From Leeuwenhoekiella aestuarii (GTDB taxonomy: Bacteria > Bacteroidota > Bacteroidia > Flavobacteriales > Flavobacteriaceae): DNA of 64,000 nucleotides. Position 1 is the stretch's first letter, and every line of letters starts with the position of its first letter. Below are positions 1-9,267 of this stretch, piece after piece. The notes under the pieces are model-generated. The model saw nothing but the letters and a program-made list of their open reading frames with translations, did not search any database and was not told the DNA's origin. The DNA is taken from assembly GCF_004104055.1 (NCBI RefSeq), contig NZ_QOVJ01000007.1:1-64000 (forward strand). The letters run 5' to 3'. A program made the translations under genes and the position numbers.

Positions 1-51
1 TTGGTCAAAATAGTTTTCCAAACTGATTGAGGTTTCTTCGTGTAAGTACAT
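1..51 (-). CDS. Partial CDS, N-terminal 17 residues only
   Basis: An ATG at complement 49-51 opens a frame that runs without a stop off the left edge of the window. The 17 visible residues begin MYLHEETSI and end in NYFDQ. It lies just downstream of a minus-strand terminator, so it would be a separate transcription unit. I do not recognise the protein from this short stretch. The call rests only on position and an open frame, so it could be spurious. Confidence 0.4.
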   Translation of the reverse strand, partial: MYLHEETSISLENYFDQ

Positions 52-108
52 ACGTGATATTTTAAATAGAACCTTTGATCCTAAAAATGCAGCTGTATTG
101 AGTTGATT

Positions 109-143
109 AAAAAAAGAGAGCCCAAATCTGATGATTCAAGCTC
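109..143 (-). terminator. Rho-independent terminator after the M16 peptidase gene
   Basis: Read on the minus strand, GAGCTTGAATC and GATTTGGGCTC form an 11-bp stem (three G-T wobbles) around a 4-nt loop. It is followed by CTC and a run of seven T. It lies about 180 bp after the M16 stop codon and before the next minus-strand start, so it probably ends the DsbD/M16 transcript. Confidence 0.65.
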
Positions 144-320
144 ACTTCAAATTAAAGTCAACATACATTAAAAGTCTTTATTTAAAGACTAATTCTAATA
201 AATAAACCTATTCAAATGCTGCTTTTACGAGAATGAATGGGGTTAATTTCATCTCGTTTTTCTCCAGATATTTAATTTGAAACTTCATAAATGATAAGAT
301 TCTATTTATTTTAATTTGAA

Positions 321-3140
321 CTATTTGTTTTGTTGGGTTTCTGGAGCTAAAATTCCCTCTACAATACGAGGGTTATCATTTATTTTTTTCGCAACTTTTA
401 TAATATCTGCTGCCGTAAGACTTTCAACTCTATCAATATCATTCTCATAACTAGAAATTGCAGTATTCGTTTCTATACTGCTGATGATCTTTTCAAGATG
501 ATTCATACTATTATCTTTTCTATCTCCCATTTCTTTGATAAGATTGGTCTTGACTTCCAGAAGTTTCGCGCTGTCTACCTCATTGGAAAGCGCATGAAGT
601 TCTTCATAAACGATTTCCACTAATCGATCAGTCTTTGAGGGATTACAATTGAAATTCACAGAAAGGGTGAAATGATCCTCGGGGATGTAAAGGAGGTTTC
701 CCTTAACTCTCACACCATAGGTACCGCCTTCTTCCTCTCGTATTCTTTCCATATAACGTTTCTCCAGTAATTCAGCGATAATAGCAATCGCCAGTTTATT
801 TTCTTGATTATATGGAAGACCATCAGTAATATAAAGGCTTACTGTGGTTTGGGGTGTTTCCATTGCCTGTGAAATATGAACTTTTGTGATTCCCTTTGTG
901 GGTTTCATTCCATGATCTACGATATGTTCAGTAGCTGTAGTATCTCCAGGAAGGCTTCCTATGTATTCTTCTATAAGTGGAATAAAAACCTCTTTTTCAA
1001 TATCTCCCATAAAAATGAAACGGAAATCTGCTGCATTTTTTATTCGGTCCTTATAAACAGTTTCCATCTTTTCCATCGAAAGGGAATTAAGCAATTTTTC
1101 ACCTAAATACACCTCACGTGGATTACCATTAGCAATCGCGAGTTTTAAAGAATCTGAAAAATCACCCCGATTATTGGCATGCAGCATTTTGTTCAGGTTT
1201 TTGAGGTTTTGTCTGGCCCCATCAAACGCTGATTCATCAAATCTGGGCTCGGTAAAAGCCAGAAAAATTCCTTTTAATACATTTTCCAGATTACTGGCAT
1301 AAGAATACCGGTCCATCGTTTCTTCATATTCACCTATTTTTACGGAAGGGACAATAACCTCATTAGATTTAGCCAGTTCTTTCTTGGTAAGATTTGCAAT
1401 TCCGGAAGCTTCAGCAAACATATAGGCAAAAAGGGAATTATCGAGCAATTCTTTATCCAACTGCGAACGGCCGCCAGGACTAATCGCCCTGAAATAAACC
1501 ATTTTATCATCCTTATCTAATATGGGATAAAGAAAAACTTCTGCTCCATTAGAAAGAAGGAATTTTGTTCCTTCGGAATCTTTTAGGTGTTCTTCAAGGA
1601 TTACTTTGCCACCTCTAAGCTCAAGATCCATCAACTTTTTAGCCTTAACTTCTACTTCCTTATAAGGCTCAAGTTTTGCATTGTTCGCATCCTTTATGGT
1701 GTTGAAAATCTCTTTTTTTGAAGGATATTTAATTTCATCAGAACCCAAAATCGCTACGACATTACCTTTAACAGTATAATATTGTTTGAAGAAATTCAAT
1801 ATATCTTCCTTCTTTAAGCCTTCTAAATAATCGAGTTCATACTGGTGCAAACTTGTATAATCTATAACCGGAAAATTTCTGAAAAAAGCTTCTGAAATTT
1901 CTATAGCGTGATAAATATTGCTGCTTCCACCGCGGCCAATTTTACTTTTCAGTCCGCCTGCTATATAGGATTTCACGCGATCAAATTCGTCCTGGTTAGC
2001 ACCATGAAGCCAGAATCTTTGCAATTCTGTACCTGCCATTTTCAATGCCGGCAGTAGACTGTCTTTTTTAGGCTGAAGGCTGGACTTTAGAATACCAATA
2101 TTTTTTGGAAGCGTATAATCGCGATCTGTAAACCTTGCGGAATATACCGGACTTGACGGCAGATCTGCTGTCTTGATAAAGCGACGGTCAATAATCGAAG
2201 TAAGTAAATCTAATTTCACCTCATTCTGGATCATTTCTATTTCGGTAAGTGTGGGATCCACTTCATATCTTAAAAAATACTCTATAGAAGTGGTACCGAG
2301 TTCCTTATTTTTGAGATTGAGATACGTGAAGTCATCTCCCACCTTAACGCTGTATTTTTTACGTTTTGGCCGGTCTTTTTCCAGGGGAATGCCTGAAAAC
2401 AGTTTTTTTACCTTTTCTTCCATCTTCTTCTCATCAATATCCCCAACGATAATTACAGCCTGCAGATCTGGGCGATACCATTTCTGGTAATAATCTCGAA
2501 GTTCTTCATATTTAAAATTATCAATCACATCCATGGTTCCTATCACTCCTCTTTTGGCATACCTCGAATCTTTAAGCAAACCCCGATTTAGAATGCTGTC
2601 GGCAGCGCGGCGTTGTGCAGTATACCTGGAGCGCCATTCTTCCCTAACCACCCCTCTTTCATTATCAATTTCGGCTGCCGTAAGTGTTAAACCGTCAGAC
2701 CAGTCATGAAGTATGAGTAATATGGAATCGAGCAAATGTTCATTTTCCACTGGAACATTCTGAATTCTATAGATAGTTTCATCATAGTGTGTTGCTGCAT
2801 TTATTTCATTCCCGAACTTTATACTGTTTTTCTCCAAATACTCCAGCATTCTTTTATTCGGAAAATGCTCGGTCCCATTGAATGCCATATGTTCCAAAAA
2901 ATGTGCAAGTCCTCGCTGACTTTCTTCTTCCAAAATAGAACCCACCTTTTGCGCAAAATAGAAGGATACCCGATCTTTAGGTTCTTTATTGTGCATAATA
3001 TAATAATGCAACCCGTTGTCCATCTGGCCTGTAGTTATATCCGCTGGTTTGAGTTCTGGGTTATCTTTATGTTGCCCCATACTCATCTGAAAGCAACCAA
3101 TCAATAACAGGATTAAAAAAATTTTAATGTGAACTTTCAT
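321..3140 (-). CDS. M16 family zinc metallopeptidase (insulinase/PqqL-like), exported
   Basis: This 939-aa protein has the two-lobed M16 organisation. The N-terminal lobe carries the inverted zinc motif HFLEH (H80, E83, H84), with the distal glutamate in the ERGVVREE segment near residue 161. The C-terminal half (about 520-930) repeats the fold without the motif, as is usual for PqqL-like and pitrilysin-like peptidases. The N-terminus is hydrophobic and contains LIGC (C16), a possible lipobox, so it may be a periplasm-facing lipoprotein; cleavage by signal peptidase I near residue 22 is the alternative. It starts 6 bp after the dsbD-like gene and is almost certainly co-transcribed with it. 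In this setting it probably degrades imported peptides. The substrate is unknown. Confidence 0.92.
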   Translation of the reverse strand: MKVHIKIFLILLLIGCFQMSMGQHKDNPELKPADITTGQMDNGLHYYIMHNKEPKDRVSFYFAQKVGSILEEESQRGLAHFLEHMAFNGTEHFPNKRMLEYLEKNSIKFGNEINAATHYDETIYRIQNVPVENEHLLDSILLILHDWSDGLTLTAAEIDNERGVVREEWRSRYTAQRRAADSILNRGLLKDSRYAKRGVIGTMDVIDNFKYEELRDYYQKWYRPDLQAVIIVGDIDEKKMEEKVKKLFSGIPLEKDRPKRKKYSVKVGDDFTYLNLKNKELGTTSIEYFLRYEVDPTLTEIEMIQNEVKLDLLTSIIDRRFIKTADLPSSPVYSARFTDRDYTLPKNIGILKSSLQPKKDSLLPALKMAGTELQRFWLHGANQDEFDRVKSYIAGGLKSKIGRGGSSNIYHAIEISEAFFRNFPVIDYTSLHQYELDYLEGLKKEDILNFFKQYYTVKGNVVAILGSDEIKYPSKKEIFNTIKDANNAKLEPYKEVEVKAKKLMDLELRGGKVILEEHLKDSEGTKFLLSNGAEVFLYPILDKDDKMVYFRAISPGGRSQLDKELLDNSLFAYMFAEASGIANLTKKELAKSNEVIVPSVKIGEYEETMDRYSYASNLENVLKGIFLAFTEPRFDESAFDGARQNLKNLNKMLHANNRGDFSDSLKLAIANGNPREVYLGEKLLNSLSMEKMETVYKDRIKNAADFRFIFMGDIEKEVFIPLIEEYIGSLPGDTTATEHIVDHGMKPTKGITKVHISQAMETPQTTVSLYITDGLPYNQENKLAIAIIAELLEKRYMERIREEEGGTYGVRVKGNLLYIPEDHFTLSVNFNCNPSKTDRLVEIVYEELHALSNEVDSAKLLEVKTNLIKEMGDRKDNSMNHLEKIISSIETNTAISSYENDIDRVESLTAADIIKVAKKINDNPRIVEGILAPETQQNK

Positions 3141-3146
3141 TTTCTA

Positions 3147-5270
3147 TTAATTATAATTTTCAATTCCATCTTTCAACCAGTACAGATAAGAGTCAATATC
3201 GGGATCATAGGCTGTGGGATCATTTAGGTTTTTTCCTTCAGTATCGATTATTACGTAATAAGGCTGTGCATTAGCTTTATAGTGGGTTATCTGAAAATCA
3301 CTCCATTTATTGCCGATAGTCCTGATTTTCTTACCGGTGGTTTTTGAAACGTACTGCTCTGTTTCCGGTAGTTCTTTCTTGTCATCTACGTAAAGAGAGA
3401 TCAGAACAACATCATTTTGCAAAAGCTGTAATACCTGAGGATCAGACCATACACGTTCTTCCATTTTGCGGCAGTTTACGCAGGCATATCCGGTAAAATC
3501 AAGCAGTACTGGTTTGTTTATTTTTTCAGCGTATGCCATACCGGTTTCATAGTCCTTAAAAGCGGGAATGTCATGAGGGCCAAGTTCGGCTCCTTCAGGA
3601 AGGATAACTTCAGAAGCCATGCCCCCTTTCGTACTGCCAACACCATAAGGCGATTCGCTATATTGTTGTGGGGGTGGAAAACCGCTAATCCACTGCAGGG
3701 GTGCTCCCCATAGTCCAGGAATCAGGTAAACGGTAAACGCTAAGGTAAGCATTGCCAAAGACAGTCGTCCTACTGAAATAGAAGGTAGTGGACTATCGTG
3801 CGGGAGCTTTATTTTTCCGAAGAGATATAAGGTAAGCGATCCTAAAATTGCAATCCAAATTGCCAAGAACGTCTCGCGTTCGAGTAGATGCAATTGTAAA
3901 ACAAGGTCTGCATTGCTTAAAAACTTAAAGGCCAAGGCCAGTTCCAAAAATCCGAGTACTGCCTTTACTGTATTGAGCCAGCCACCAGACTTAGGAAGCG
4001 AATTCAACCAACCTGGAAAGGCCGCAAACAGGGCAAACGGAATCGCGATTGCTGCAGAAAAACCTAGCATCCCAAAAATTGGTGCCAAACCTCCCTTGGA
4101 GGCAGCTTGAACCAACAAGGTTCCAACTATTGGACCCGTACATGAGAAAGATACAATGGCCAGCGCTAAAGCCATAAAAAATATCCCAATCATACCTCCT
4201 TTATCAGCCCGAGCATCCATTTTTGTGCCCCAGCTGCTGGGAAGCACAATATCGAAAGCGCCAAGAAAAGAAACTGCAAAAATAACAAGAATGACAAAAA
4301 ATATGAGATTAAACCAGATATTGGTAGAAAGTGCATTGAGTGCATCAGCTCCAAATATGAGGGTTACTAAGCTGCCTAGCAGTACATAAATAACGATGAT
4401 ACTGAGTCCATAAATAATCGCATTGCGAATGCCTACGCCCCTATTCTTACTTTGTTTGGTAAAGAAACTTACCGTTAGCGGGATCATAGGGAAAACACAT
4501 GGCGTCAATAACGCGGCAAAACCGGATAGAAAAGACACTATAAAAATTCCCCAGAGACTCTTATTATCTGTATCCGAAACGTTATTGCTATCTTTGTTTT
4601 CTTGAGAACTCTTTATTTCTCGTTTCGAACTATTCTTTTTATACGTTTTTTCATCAATTTCTAAACCGATTTCCTTTTGGTCATTTGTGTTTTCTTCAAG
4701 ATCACGTTTCTCTTCTATAGCATCTTGTTCATCAACTGAAGCCTTAGATTTAACGTTATGCTCTTTGGATTCTGAGGTTTCAGGTTTTGAAGAAATTGGG
4801 ATTTTAAAATGAAGCTCTTCCGTAGTTGGCGGCAAACATTGGCTATCGTCGCATACCATAAAGGTGACTTCCGCATTAATATTTTTTAAGGAAGTCTCTT
4901 TTACTTGAATAATTTGCGAAAACGTTGCACGATTTTCGTAATAGGAAGTTTCCATTTCAAAAATATCATCAAAAAAAGTATGCGGCTTACTCTGCTCTAC
5001 CTTCCCCATAATTTTATAAGAACTTTCAAAAGGAAATGAAAAAGAGGTTGGCACCGGTCCTCCTTCAGGTAGATTCTGAGCATATAGATGCCAGCCCGGT
5101 TCAATAGTTGCCAAGATCTGGAGTTCATAGTTATTTTCTCCAAGTTCCTTTACCGAAGTTTCCCAAGTTACCGGATCATAAATTTGAGAAAATACAGTAT
5201 TCCCCGTAAAAAAAAGGCTGCTGGCTAAAAAGAGTTTTAAAAAAAATGTTCGTAAGGTATTTTCTTGCAC
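3147..5270 (-). CDS. dsbD: Thiol:disulfide interchange protein, DsbD family
   Basis: This 707-aa protein has the three-part DsbD layout. After a signal peptide (about 1-28) comes a periplasmic immunoglobulin-like domain with the cysteine pair C140/C145. A long charged linker (about 162-238) follows, then a multi-span membrane domain with conserved cysteines C258 (in LTPCVFP) and C377 (in SFSCTGP), and finally a thioredoxin-like domain with CVNC (C597, C600). All cysteine pairs of the electron relay are present, so it should pass reducing power from cytoplasmic thioredoxin to periplasmic partners. The two thioredoxin-fold proteins encoded just upstream are likely clients. It has a separate transcript from them if the terminator at 5379-5408 works. 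Confidence 0.93.
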   Translation of the reverse strand: MQENTLRTFFLKLFLASSLFFTGNTVFSQIYDPVTWETSVKELGENNYELQILATIEPGWHLYAQNLPEGGPVPTSFSFPFESSYKIMGKVEQSKPHTFFDDIFEMETSYYENRATFSQIIQVKETSLKNINAEVTFMVCDDSQCLPPTTEELHFKIPISSKPETSESKEHNVKSKASVDEQDAIEEKRDLEENTNDQKEIGLEIDEKTYKKNSSKREIKSSQENKDSNNVSDTDNKSLWGIFIVSFLSGFAALLTPCVFPMIPLTVSFFTKQSKNRGVGIRNAIIYGLSIIVIYVLLGSLVTLIFGADALNALSTNIWFNLIFFVILVIFAVSFLGAFDIVLPSSWGTKMDARADKGGMIGIFFMALALAIVSFSCTGPIVGTLLVQAASKGGLAPIFGMLGFSAAIAIPFALFAAFPGWLNSLPKSGGWLNTVKAVLGFLELALAFKFLSNADLVLQLHLLERETFLAIWIAILGSLTLYLFGKIKLPHDSPLPSISVGRLSLAMLTLAFTVYLIPGLWGAPLQWISGFPPPQQYSESPYGVGSTKGGMASEVILPEGAELGPHDIPAFKDYETGMAYAEKINKPVLLDFTGYACVNCRKMEERVWSDPQVLQLLQNDVVLISLYVDDKKELPETEQYVSKTTGKKIRTIGNKWSDFQITHYKANAQPYYVIIDTEGKNLNDPTAYDPDIDSYLYWLKDGIENYN

Positions 5271-5378
5271 TTTATATGATCTTAAAAGAGTTAAATGATG
5301 ATTATCAGCTTAAAATTTAGCTGTCAACACCATGTAAAAAGACACTCCGGACATAAACATATCCGGAAGGTCTGTTTC

Positions 5379-5408
5379 AAAAAATAGTAGAAAGATCTAT
5401 TCTTTCTA
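5379..5408 (-). terminator. Probable rho-independent terminator after the TlpA-like gene
   Basis: On the minus strand an 8-bp stem (TAGAAAGA/TCTTTCTA) with a 5-nt loop is followed within a few bases by six T. It lies about 40 bp after the stop of the TlpA-like gene. It would separate the SusCD/thioredoxin transcript from the DsbD/M16 transcript, perhaps only partially. Confidence 0.55.
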
Positions 5409-5446
5409 TAGTAGTTATGAGTAGCTTAACTGGGGTTTTAAGTCTT

Positions 5447-6658
5447 TTAAAACAGTTGAGAAAGATATTCGTTCAAAGCTTCACCTCTTAGGTTTTTGGC
5501 AATAATAATTCCTTGAGGATCAATAAGAATATTTGCTGGTACCGAATTGATATCATACTGTATGGCTACTTCATTTTTCCAGTATTGAAGGTCGCTCACG
5601 TGTATCCAGGGAAGCCCGTCTTTTTCAATTGCATTCTTCCATTGTTCTTTACTCGCATCAAGCGATACACCAACAATTTCAAAGTTCTGATCTTTATATG
5701 TATTATAGGCCTTAACCAAATTTGGATTCTCTGCTCGACATGGTTTACACCAAGCCGCCCAGAAGTCGATAAGAACATATTTACCCCGTAACGAACTCAG
5801 TTTAAAATCTTCTCCATCCAAATTTTTCTGAGTAAAATCCATTGCTTCCTGACCAATCGCAGTTTTTTTACCTATCGCTATCTTATCTAAGATAAATTTA
5901 CCGGTTGCAGTATTCTGAAGATCTTCATCAAATTTATAGAAAAGCACTTCGGCCTCCCTTGCATCAAATCCTTTTCGCAATTCAACAGACGTAAATTCCT
6001 CTAAGGCCTTATAAGAATGCGGATGCGCCACAATAAAGTCGTGCCTTATTTTTCTGATACTATCCACATAAATTTGAATGGTATCATAGGTGACCATTAT
6101 CTGCTCTTTAGTTCTTCCTTTCATACGATTTTGCAGCGCGATAATTTCATCTGTTAACGGCGAAACTTGTTGAGATAACTTAAAGGATTCTTCGTTGAGC
6201 ATGGAACCTTCAATGTTAGCATGTTTTATTGAATCTGTGGCAACCATCCTTATATCACTATTTTCAATATAGAAATGAAAGATATCCCCCTTCCATTCCG
6301 GTTCTGGAGAGCTATCCCCATGGCGCAAGAAGATCATGGCATTTACCGGGTGCTCTACTTTACCCTGAAAGCTAAATTTACCCTGATTTACAACCGAAGA
6401 GTCTCTGAACGTTGAATCGTTTTGTTTATAGGAAAGTATGGCCAGGGTAGCATCAGGAGATTCTTGTAGGGTTCCAGTTATTGAGTAACCATCAAGATTT
6501 GCGTCTTCTTTTTTCTCTTCCTTGCAAGCCCCTATCGTCATCAGGATTATAGCAAGAAGCAAAAAAGGTCTGGGAAATGCCCCTTGGGCATTTAAAATTT
6601 CTGATAAGTTATGATCTATTCTTTTCATCGTAGAATTTTTAATACTTGAACTCTTCAT
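5447..6658 (-). CDS. TlpA-like thiol-disulfide oxidoreductase lipoprotein with N-terminal DUF4369-type domain
   Basis: This 403-aa protein has a hydrophobic leader ending in a lipobox (TIGAC, C45), a roughly 200-residue Bacteroidota-type N-terminal beta domain of the DUF4369 kind, and a C-terminal AhpC/TSA-thioredoxin domain with the redox motif CKPC (C304, C307) in FWAAWCKPCRAE. It is therefore a membrane-anchored thioredoxin facing the periplasm, or possibly the surface. A second ATG at residue 11 gives a more typical leader length, so the true start may be about 30 bp downstream. It follows the other thioredoxin-fold gene by 59 bp in the SusCD operon. Its client protein is unknown; DsbD, encoded next, is its likely reductant. 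Confidence 0.88.
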   Translation of the reverse strand: MKSSSIKNSTMKRIDHNLSEILNAQGAFPRPFLLLAIILMTIGACKEEKKEDANLDGYSITGTLQESPDATLAILSYKQNDSTFRDSSVVNQGKFSFQGKVEHPVNAMIFLRHGDSSPEPEWKGDIFHFYIENSDIRMVATDSIKHANIEGSMLNEESFKLSQQVSPLTDEIIALQNRMKGRTKEQIMVTYDTIQIYVDSIRKIRHDFIVAHPHSYKALEEFTSVELRKGFDAREAEVLFYKFDEDLQNTATGKFILDKIAIGKKTAIGQEAMDFTQKNLDGEDFKLSSLRGKYVLIDFWAAWCKPCRAENPNLVKAYNTYKDQNFEIVGVSLDASKEQWKNAIEKDGLPWIHVSDLQYWKNEVAIQYDINSVPANILIDPQGIIIAKNLRGEALNEYLSQLF

Positions 6659-6717
6659 AAAGCGTTCTTTAATGTATGTTTAGAGCTTCTGTAAACCCGT
6701 AATTAGGATTGATCGTA

Positions 6718-7764
6718 TCAATTAATACTTCTTTCTATATATCCCTTGACGTCTTCATTAGATACCAGAGTTAATAGGTATTGCGTATCGCTTTCTGAAA
6801 GTAGTTTCTTAAGACCTGGAATAATTTGGTAGAGCATAATATCCTTTTCATTATCGGTAAGGCTTGGAATCGTTTGATCTACCGTTTTGAGAAACTGTTC
6901 CTTTCCTTCTTGCGTGAGTTGTACTTTTGCTCCTGCAACCATAACTGGCAAGCTTTTCAACTCCTTTATTCCTAAACTATAGACGTGTTTTTCTGTTTGT
7001 TGAATTTCATCTATAGTCACGTCTTGAGAATAGCCTTTTGTTATAGTACCTAAATAGTTTTCATATTTGCTCCTAAGAATAGAATCTACTTTTTGGGTGT
7101 TTGAAATCTGGCGGAATTGAGCTCGATTTTCTTCAAAAAATTTCGCTTTTTCAGAGCCAAAAGGAGCAAAAAATTCATAGATAAATAAGGTTTGATCACT
7201 TATTTTTTCTTCCTTACTCAACGAATTATAAAATGACTCTACCTGTGGTTCTGGATTTTCGGTGTGCGTATTCATCAAAGCCTGCAAGTAATTAGCTTGT
7301 AAAGCTATACTCTTCTCCCCACCCTCTATACGTCGCTTTAAGCTCCCAAAGGCCTTTTGGGGATCAAAGGTATTTTCTACCTTACCAATAAATTTATCTC
7401 CATCAAGAATACCACCTGCAAACATATGTTTCAAATCCCCGCTTTTATCGAGAACTACAAAAGTGGGATAGGCTTTAATCCCGTACTTTTTAGCAAGTTC
7501 AATTCCCTCTTTTTCGGCATTTATTTTTAGGCTTATAAATTTTGAATTAAAATATTCTCCTACGTTTTGTTGGGGAAATACCTGTTTATCCATCATCTTA
7601 CAGGGCGCACACCAGTTGGTATAAAAATCGATGAATACGTATTTGTTTTGCTCCTGGGCCTGTACCAAAGCTCCTTCTAAATCCGTTTCAGCAAATTGCA
7701 CCCCCTGACCAAAGCTTATAATACCGGTGTGTACAATGAGTATTAATAAAATTATTTTTTTCAT
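6718..7764 (-). CDS. Exported thioredoxin-fold protein
   Basis: This 348-aa protein has a signal peptide (about 1-19, ending FGQ) followed directly by a thioredoxin domain (about 22-130) with CAPC (C52, C55) in FYTNWCAPCKMM and a cis-proline loop in AYPTF. The C-terminal 200 residues are helical and not recognised. The layout matches the periplasmic 'thioredoxin family protein' type common next to SusCD pairs. It lies 70 bp after susD and 59 bp before the TlpA-like lipoprotein. Two redox proteins in a row argue that the imported ligand contains, or must be freed from, disulfides. That is an inference. Confidence 0.85.
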   Translation of the reverse strand: MKKIILLILIVHTGIISFGQGVQFAETDLEGALVQAQEQNKYVFIDFYTNWCAPCKMMDKQVFPQQNVGEYFNSKFISLKINAEKEGIELAKKYGIKAYPTFVVLDKSGDLKHMFAGGILDGDKFIGKVENTFDPQKAFGSLKRRIEGGEKSIALQANYLQALMNTHTENPEPQVESFYNSLSKEEKISDQTLFIYEFFAPFGSEKAKFFEENRAQFRQISNTQKVDSILRSKYENYLGTITKGYSQDVTIDEIQQTEKHVYSLGIKELKSLPVMVAGAKVQLTQEGKEQFLKTVDQTIPSLTDNEKDIMLYQIIPGLKKLLSESDTQYLLTLVSNEDVKGYIERSIN

Positions 7765-7834
7765 ATTTTTTTATTTGAAAAAAGGAGGTTCTACTAAGAA
7801 TTTTACTTCATTTCAAAGCTCATTTTTAAATCAC

Positions 7835-9256
7835 TTAATCATTATTTATTAGGCTAGGATTTTGATCCATAACAGTTGGGGAAAATTTAACTACTAAACG
7901 ATCTTGTGTGAGTTGGTACTCGTCTTGTAGCGAACCATCTGCATTATAAATCTTGTGGGTATAGCTTGAAACAGGCGTTGGAATGTCAGGATCTACTGTT
8001 AATCTTCTCATATCGAACCAGTGGTAACCTTCTAGCGCAAACTCGCGTAAACGTTCATCAAATATAAAGCGTAGTAACTCCTCCCGATTGGATGCAATCT
8101 CGGCAGGGACATCAGAAAAACCAGGCATCAACCTTTTTTCACGTAAGAACTCAAGATCATCCACAGCACCCGAAAGATCATTGAGGCGACATTTTACCTC
8201 TGCACTAAGTAAATATAACTCTGGGACGCGCACACCAATCTGACTTTGAGAAGTTCCAACATTCTTTTTGTAAGCACCGTCTATAGGTATGGGATCACCA
8301 GATTGGAGTGAAGGTGTATACAGCAATTGAAAACGTAAATCATTATCATTATATAATGCCATTACTTCAGGTTTAACCACCATTTCATATTGTCTATTAG
8401 CTATAGCAGCGATAACAACTTGCTTTCCATAAAGATTTTGAGGATCAAGTTGTGCATTCGGTCTTTCATACTGCTCGTTATAATCAATTAGTCCAACTTC
8501 TATACCTATATTGTATTGTTCTACTAATGCTTCATCTAGTAACGGGCGTGCCTCGGCAAATTTTCCCATAAACGTATAAACCTTTCCTAACAGTCCCTTG
8601 GCAGCTGCCCTAGTAAATCTAAACCTACTGTCTGTACGGGTAGGCAAAGCTGATATGGCCTCTGTGAGATCCTTTATTATCAGATCGTAATTTTCCTGAA
8701 CCGTTGCTCTCTTAAAATCAGTAGCAGCCAGATCGGCTACAGTAACTATTGGAAAGCCAAGATCAGTTGAAGATGTCTGGGCATTGTATGGCATACCAAA
8801 ATAGTTTACCATGAGAAAATAGACCCAGGCACGCCCTGCCTTCGCCTCGGCTTGCAGGACACGTTTTTGCTCTTCAGTACCATCTGTAGCGATCAGTATC
8901 TCGTTAATAATCTTATTGTAGATATACAGATTCTCCATGGTAACCTCCAGCTCGCCCATATTCTCATCATTGTCATAGACGTCAGCCTCCCACTTGAAAA
9001 ATCGCTGTCTGCGAAGTTCACTATTGCTAAAATCAGGTTCAAAAGCAGTTGATTCTGCACCCAAATATGCTTGACCATTAGCAGATCTAAGATTTACCAG
9101 ATCAAGATTGTAAAACAGCTTATCATAGTCTACCACTTTTTCACCAATGAGCTGTCCTTTAGGAACTATTTCCAGAAATTCATTTGAGCACGAACCAAAT
9201 ACCAGGATACTTAAACAAATAAGTATTTTATAATATGTTTTATATATATTCTTCAT
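7835..9256 (-). CDS. SusD/RagB-family outer-membrane nutrient-binding lipoprotein
   Basis: This 473-aa lipoprotein (cysteine C23 after a hydrophobic leader, GSCSNEF) has the SusD/RagB organisation. The N-terminal helical TPR-like half includes the AEAKAGRAWVYFLMVNYFG region typical of SusD_RagB. The C-terminal half carries PELYLLSAEVKCRLND and ERLREFALEGYHWFDMRR, a hallmark of the family. It is the surface lid over the SusC channel. It is encoded 11 bp after the susC-type gene, as expected. The ligand cannot be told from sequence, but no glycosidase lies in this operon, whereas a peptidase and thioredoxins do, which favours a peptide-type substrate as for RagAB. Confidence 0.95.
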   Translation of the reverse strand: MKNIYKTYYKILICLSILVFGSCSNEFLEIVPKGQLIGEKVVDYDKLFYNLDLVNLRSANGQAYLGAESTAFEPDFSNSELRRQRFFKWEADVYDNDENMGELEVTMENLYIYNKIINEILIATDGTEEQKRVLQAEAKAGRAWVYFLMVNYFGMPYNAQTSSTDLGFPIVTVADLAATDFKRATVQENYDLIIKDLTEAISALPTRTDSRFRFTRAAAKGLLGKVYTFMGKFAEARPLLDEALVEQYNIGIEVGLIDYNEQYERPNAQLDPQNLYGKQVVIAAIANRQYEMVVKPEVMALYNDNDLRFQLLYTPSLQSGDPIPIDGAYKKNVGTSQSQIGVRVPELYLLSAEVKCRLNDLSGAVDDLEFLREKRLMPGFSDVPAEIASNREELLRFIFDERLREFALEGYHWFDMRRLTVDPDIPTPVSSYTHKIYNADGSLQDEYQLTQDRLVVKFSPTVMDQNPSLINND

Positions 9257-9267
9257 TATGCGATTTT

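Noticed and set aside
173-190. Small inverted repeat AGTCTTTA-TT-TAAAGACT as a terminator
   Set aside because: It has no T-run on either strand, and a better terminator lies at 109-143.
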